From Deltaproteobacteria bacterium (GTDB taxonomy: Bacteria > Desulfobacterota > GWC2-55-46): DNA of 7,855 nucleotides. The notes below the pieces were generated by a model that saw only the letters and a program-made list of their open reading frames with translations, was not told the DNA's origin and searched no databases. The position numbers were made by a program, and so were the translations under genes. The DNA lies in contig JACRNN010000162.1 of NCBI GenBank assembly GCA_016234955.1, positions 1-7,855 on the forward strand, given 5' to 3'. Below are positions 5,944-7,855 of the stretch, piece after piece; the stretch's first letter is position 1; every line of letters starts with the position of its first letter.

Positions 5944-6055
5944 AACAAGCATAGCGAGCGAATTCCCTGTAGCTTGGGCTTAGGGTAAGCGAGCGAATTC
6001 CAATAGATAAATACCTTACTTGAAAATTCCCTGTAGCAAGCTACAGGGAATTTTA
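5944..6055 (+). repeat. REPIN-like dispersed repeat, copy B (plus orientation)
   Basis: Begins AACAAGCATAGCGAGCG (5944–5960), matching 16 of 17 bases with the reverse complement of 5061–5077. It contains the direct repeat AGCGAGCGAATTCC at 5953–5966 and 5988–6001 flanking a CCCTGTAGCTTG core, then an AT-rich spacer and a terminal 15-bp palindrome. It shares its block order with copy A at 4961–5077 but has diverged in the stems, with paired changes such as CCCCGCGG versus CCCTGTAG that keep the hairpin. It fills the space between kdsC and the lptC promoter. Confidence 0.6.
6023..6054. terminator. Perfect 15-bp palindrome downstream of kdsC; possible bidirectional terminator
   Basis: Arms AAAATTCCCTGTAGC (6023–6037) and GCTACAGGGAATTTT (6040–6054) are exact reverse complements separated by AA. 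Transcribed from either strand, the stem ends in four U residues after a GGGAA step, weakly terminator-like. It sits 62 bp past the kdsC stop. It is also the terminal palindrome of repeat copy B, so any terminator role may be secondary. Confidence 0.45.
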
Positions 6056-6116
6056 ATCCCCCTCCCTGGAAACCCCGCCTCGCTCAACCCTTATGGAATA
6101 TGAGAGGATTTCAGCC

Positions 6117-6659
6117 CTATCTCCGGAGGTAGCCCCGCAATATCCCGTCCCACTTACCCTGGGCCTTGAGGATCAGTTCGCAAATCTCCCTGGCCGCCCC
6201 GCCTCCGCCCGGTTTAGAGGCCACGTAATCGACCGCCCCCTTCACCTCGTCCACCGCGTCCGACACCGCGCAGGAGAAACCCACCCTTTTCAACACGGGC
6301 AGGTCTATTATGTCGTCGCCCACGTAAGCGGCGTCCGCGGGCTTGAGGGATTTTTTCTCCAGTATCTCATCGAACGCCTTGAGCTTGTCCTTCATGCCCT
6401 GGTAGACAAGGTCTATGCCGAGGTCCTTTGCCCTGTGGTCTACTACGCTTGACTGCCTGGCCGTTATCAGGGCCACGTCCATGCCGGACCTCATCACGAG
6501 CTTTATCCCGTGGCCGTCTCTGACGTCAAAGGCCTTTATCTCAACGCCGCCGTCGGTATAGACTATCTTGCCGTCGGTCAGGACGCCGTCCACGTCGAAT
6601 ATGAGGATACTTATCCCCTTGATCCTCTCCGTCAATTCTTTTGAAAGGGTATTGCCCAT
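6117..6659 (-). CDS. kdsC: 3-deoxy-D-manno-octulosonate 8-phosphate phosphatase KdsC
   Basis: A 180-residue HAD-superfamily phosphatase of the capless (C0) type that converts KDO-8-phosphate to KDO for the LPS inner core. Motif I is FDVDGVLTDG with nucleophile D22 and acid/base D24. Motif II is ITARQS (65–70). A lysine follows in GMKDKLKAF (about 90–92), and motif III is GDDIIDLP (114–121) with D115/D116. The C-terminal segment SKPGGGGAAREICELIL is typical of KdsC and helps shape the active site in the tetramer. The frame is open upstream to 6809, but ATG 6659 has a strong GGAGG seven nt before it and gives the normal family length. It precedes the lptC–lptA–lptB genes, matching the usual KDO/LPS-transport clustering, though a repeat and a promoter separate it from lptC. 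Confidence 0.95.
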   Translation of the reverse strand: MGNTLSKELTERIKGISILIFDVDGVLTDGKIVYTDGGVEIKAFDVRDGHGIKLVMRSGMDVALITARQSSVVDHRAKDLGIDLVYQGMKDKLKAFDEILEKKSLKPADAAYVGDDIIDLPVLKRVGFSCAVSDAVDEVKGAVDYVASKPGGGGAAREICELILKAQGKWDGILRGYLRR

Positions 6660-6789
6660 GCCTCGACCTCCGTCAGTCAATCTATCCCCCTGCCGCGGCA
6701 ACAAAGAGCGGGCCGCCCGTAAAGGATAGGCCAGCCTCGAATATCCACGCAAACCATGTCTTGCGCGCACCGCCCCGGCCGCCGTCCGC

Positions 6790-7855
6790 TCAGGTAATCT
6801 CCTCGGCAAGCAGATCGAAGCTTAGCTCGAACTCCTCTACCCCGGTATCAAGGGAAATGGGGTAGAGGAAGGTAAGGCAAGCGCCCTGGTATATCTTCTC
6901 GAACCCGCCCTCTGAGAGCGATACCGTATGTACCGGGAACCTCCAGAGCGTGGCGGGGGGGTCTGAGGCTATGGAGAGCCCCACCCCCGTGTACGTGTCT
7001 ATGAGGCCGACCCTTTCCACCCCGGAAACCTCTCCACGGCTCCCGAGGCCGATGTCGGATATGGGCGGGGTCATCTGATAGAGGCACGCCGGGCCGTCGC
7101 AGCACGGCAGTATGAAGTTCATCTCCACGGCGAACCCGCACGCACCTGCCCTTGACGAGAGATTTTTTATCCGGTAATTCACCTTGAAGGAGTTATGGAC
7201 TCCCGGGATTATCTCCTTGGTTATAGACACGTGGCCGCCCCTGACCTCGCCCTCCCTTGTGAGGACGAGGCTTGCGCCCTTGACGTCAACATCATATCTA
7301 TTATTAGAAAAATCTCCCAGGTCATTATATTTATTGCTATAAATGGAGTCTAAAGTTACATCAGGCGAAAGAAAGCGGTCTACAAGGGAGACCCTCCTTG
7401 CAATGTCGTACTTGAGGTACCTCTCAAGCCCGTCCTCCTTTACGAGCACGACGTCATGGATGGACCTCGTCCCTTCGGCCCCTTCATCGCCCCCGGTCTT
7501 GCCCTTTTTCTCAAGCTTGTGGTGGTAGCCTTCGAACCACCTCGACAGAGTATTGGAGAGGTTTACAGCCCTCGGCTTGAAGTCCAGTTCCACCAGGCTG
7601 CCGCCGTTATTGGGGCTTACGAAGAGGTTTAACTCCCTGTTCCTTATTATCGCCTCGTCAAAGCCGTCCGCGTCCATATCGATAACCGTTATTGACGGCC
7701 CATCCGAGTGCGCGTGTTCTATCGAGGCGAGCTTTTCAGCCTCTATCAGGTTCCTGTAGACCTCGGTCCTCAGGTGCGGCAGATAGAGCCCGCCGAAGAC
7801 GCCGTGCCAGTAGGCGTCGTTGCACTGGGACTTGAAGAGATGGCGCTCCGCGTCC
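6790..7855 (-). CDS. GH57-family alpha-amylase/4-alpha-glucanotransferase, C-terminal 354 residues (runs off right edge)
   Basis: The visible part starts within the region following the catalytic barrel of glycoside hydrolase family 57 enzymes: FKSQCNDAYWHGVFGGLYLPHLR (residues about 7–29 of the visible part) is a recognisable block of GH57 amylases and 4-alpha-glucanotransferases. The remaining roughly 290 residues form the C-terminal beta-sandwich domain (DUF1926 type), from the region FDEAIIRNRELNLFVSP down to LSFDLLAEEIT and the stop at 6790. The catalytic residues lie outside the window, so hydrolase versus transferase activity cannot be decided. Likely role is alpha-glucan (glycogen or maltodextrin) processing in the cytoplasm. 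Several cysteines cluster in FILPCCDGPACLYQ. It ends 130 bp before kdsC; shared transcription is possible, but a functional link to KDO synthesis is not apparent. Confidence 0.88.
   Translation of the reverse strand, partial: DAERHLFKSQCNDAYWHGVFGGLYLPHLRTEVYRNLIEAEKLASIEHAHSDGPSITVIDMDADGFDEAIIRNRELNLFVSPNNGGSLVELDFKPRAVNLSNTLSRWFEGYHHKLEKKGKTGGDEGAEGTRSIHDVVLVKEDGLERYLKYDIARRVSLVDRFLSPDVTLDSIYSNKYNDLGDFSNNRYDVDVKGASLVLTREGEVRGGHVSITKEIIPGVHNSFKVNYRIKNLSSRAGACGFAVEMNFILPCCDGPACLYQMTPPISDIGLGSRGEVSGVERVGLIDTYTGVGLSIASDPPATLWRFPVHTVSLSEGGFEKIYQGACLTFLYPISLDTGVEEFELSFDLLAEEIT

Noticed and set aside
5953..6001. Direct repeats AGCGAGCGAATTCC as a CRISPR-like array
   Set aside because: Only two units, 14 bp each, flanking a palindromic core that recurs elsewhere; no further units and no cas genes.
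6660..6809. N-terminal extension of KdsC from ATG 6809
   Set aside because: The extra 50 residues are Arg-rich and unlike the family, the start lies inside the preceding gene, and ATG 6659 has a strong ribosome binding site and gives normal length.

Overview
The window looks like a chromosomal piece of a Gram-negative bacterium. A complete lipopolysaccharide (LPS) transport set sits beside the sigma-54 gene and a nitrogen-type regulatory phosphotransferase cluster. The order kdsC–lptC–lptA–lptB–rpoN–hpf–ptsN–hprK resembles that of Deltaproteobacteria (Desulfobacterota) and related LPS-bearing phyla. The DNA is GC-rich, with frequent ATA (Ile) and AGG (Arg) codons. The exact lineage cannot be fixed from this sequence alone. 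All supported genes lie on the minus strand, so transcription runs from high to low coordinates.

From the right edge: the C-terminal part of a GH57-type alpha-glucan enzyme (7855–6790, its N-terminus outside the window); kdsC, the KDO-8-phosphate phosphatase (6659–6117); a 288-bp gap with a dispersed palindromic repeat and a strong sigma-70-type promoter (5936–5908); lptC (5828–5265); a 362-bp gap packed with inverted repeats; lptA (4902–4285); lptB (4325–3589); rpoN (3536–2097); a 260-bp gap holding a MITE-like element; long-form hpf (1835–1302); ptsN (1206–733); a 180-bp gap with two hairpins; and the N-terminal 184 codons of hprK (552 to the left edge).

The genes form two functional groups. 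KdsC supplies KDO for the LPS inner core, while LptC, LptA and LptB are the inner-membrane anchor, periplasmic bridge and ATPase of the LPS export machine. RpoN, HPF, PtsN (EIIA-Ntr) and HprK form a regulatory group linking nitrogen and carbon status to transcription and ribosome hibernation.

The most striking observation is in lptB. A perfect 14-bp tandem duplication (4229–4256) lies just before the Walker A motif and breaks the reading frame of a gene that is normally essential; removing one copy restores a standard 240-residue LptB. The second notable feature is the density of small non-coding repeats, with at least three types that include related copies in different gaps, one apparently nested in another. 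I did not find a clearly new multi-gene system.
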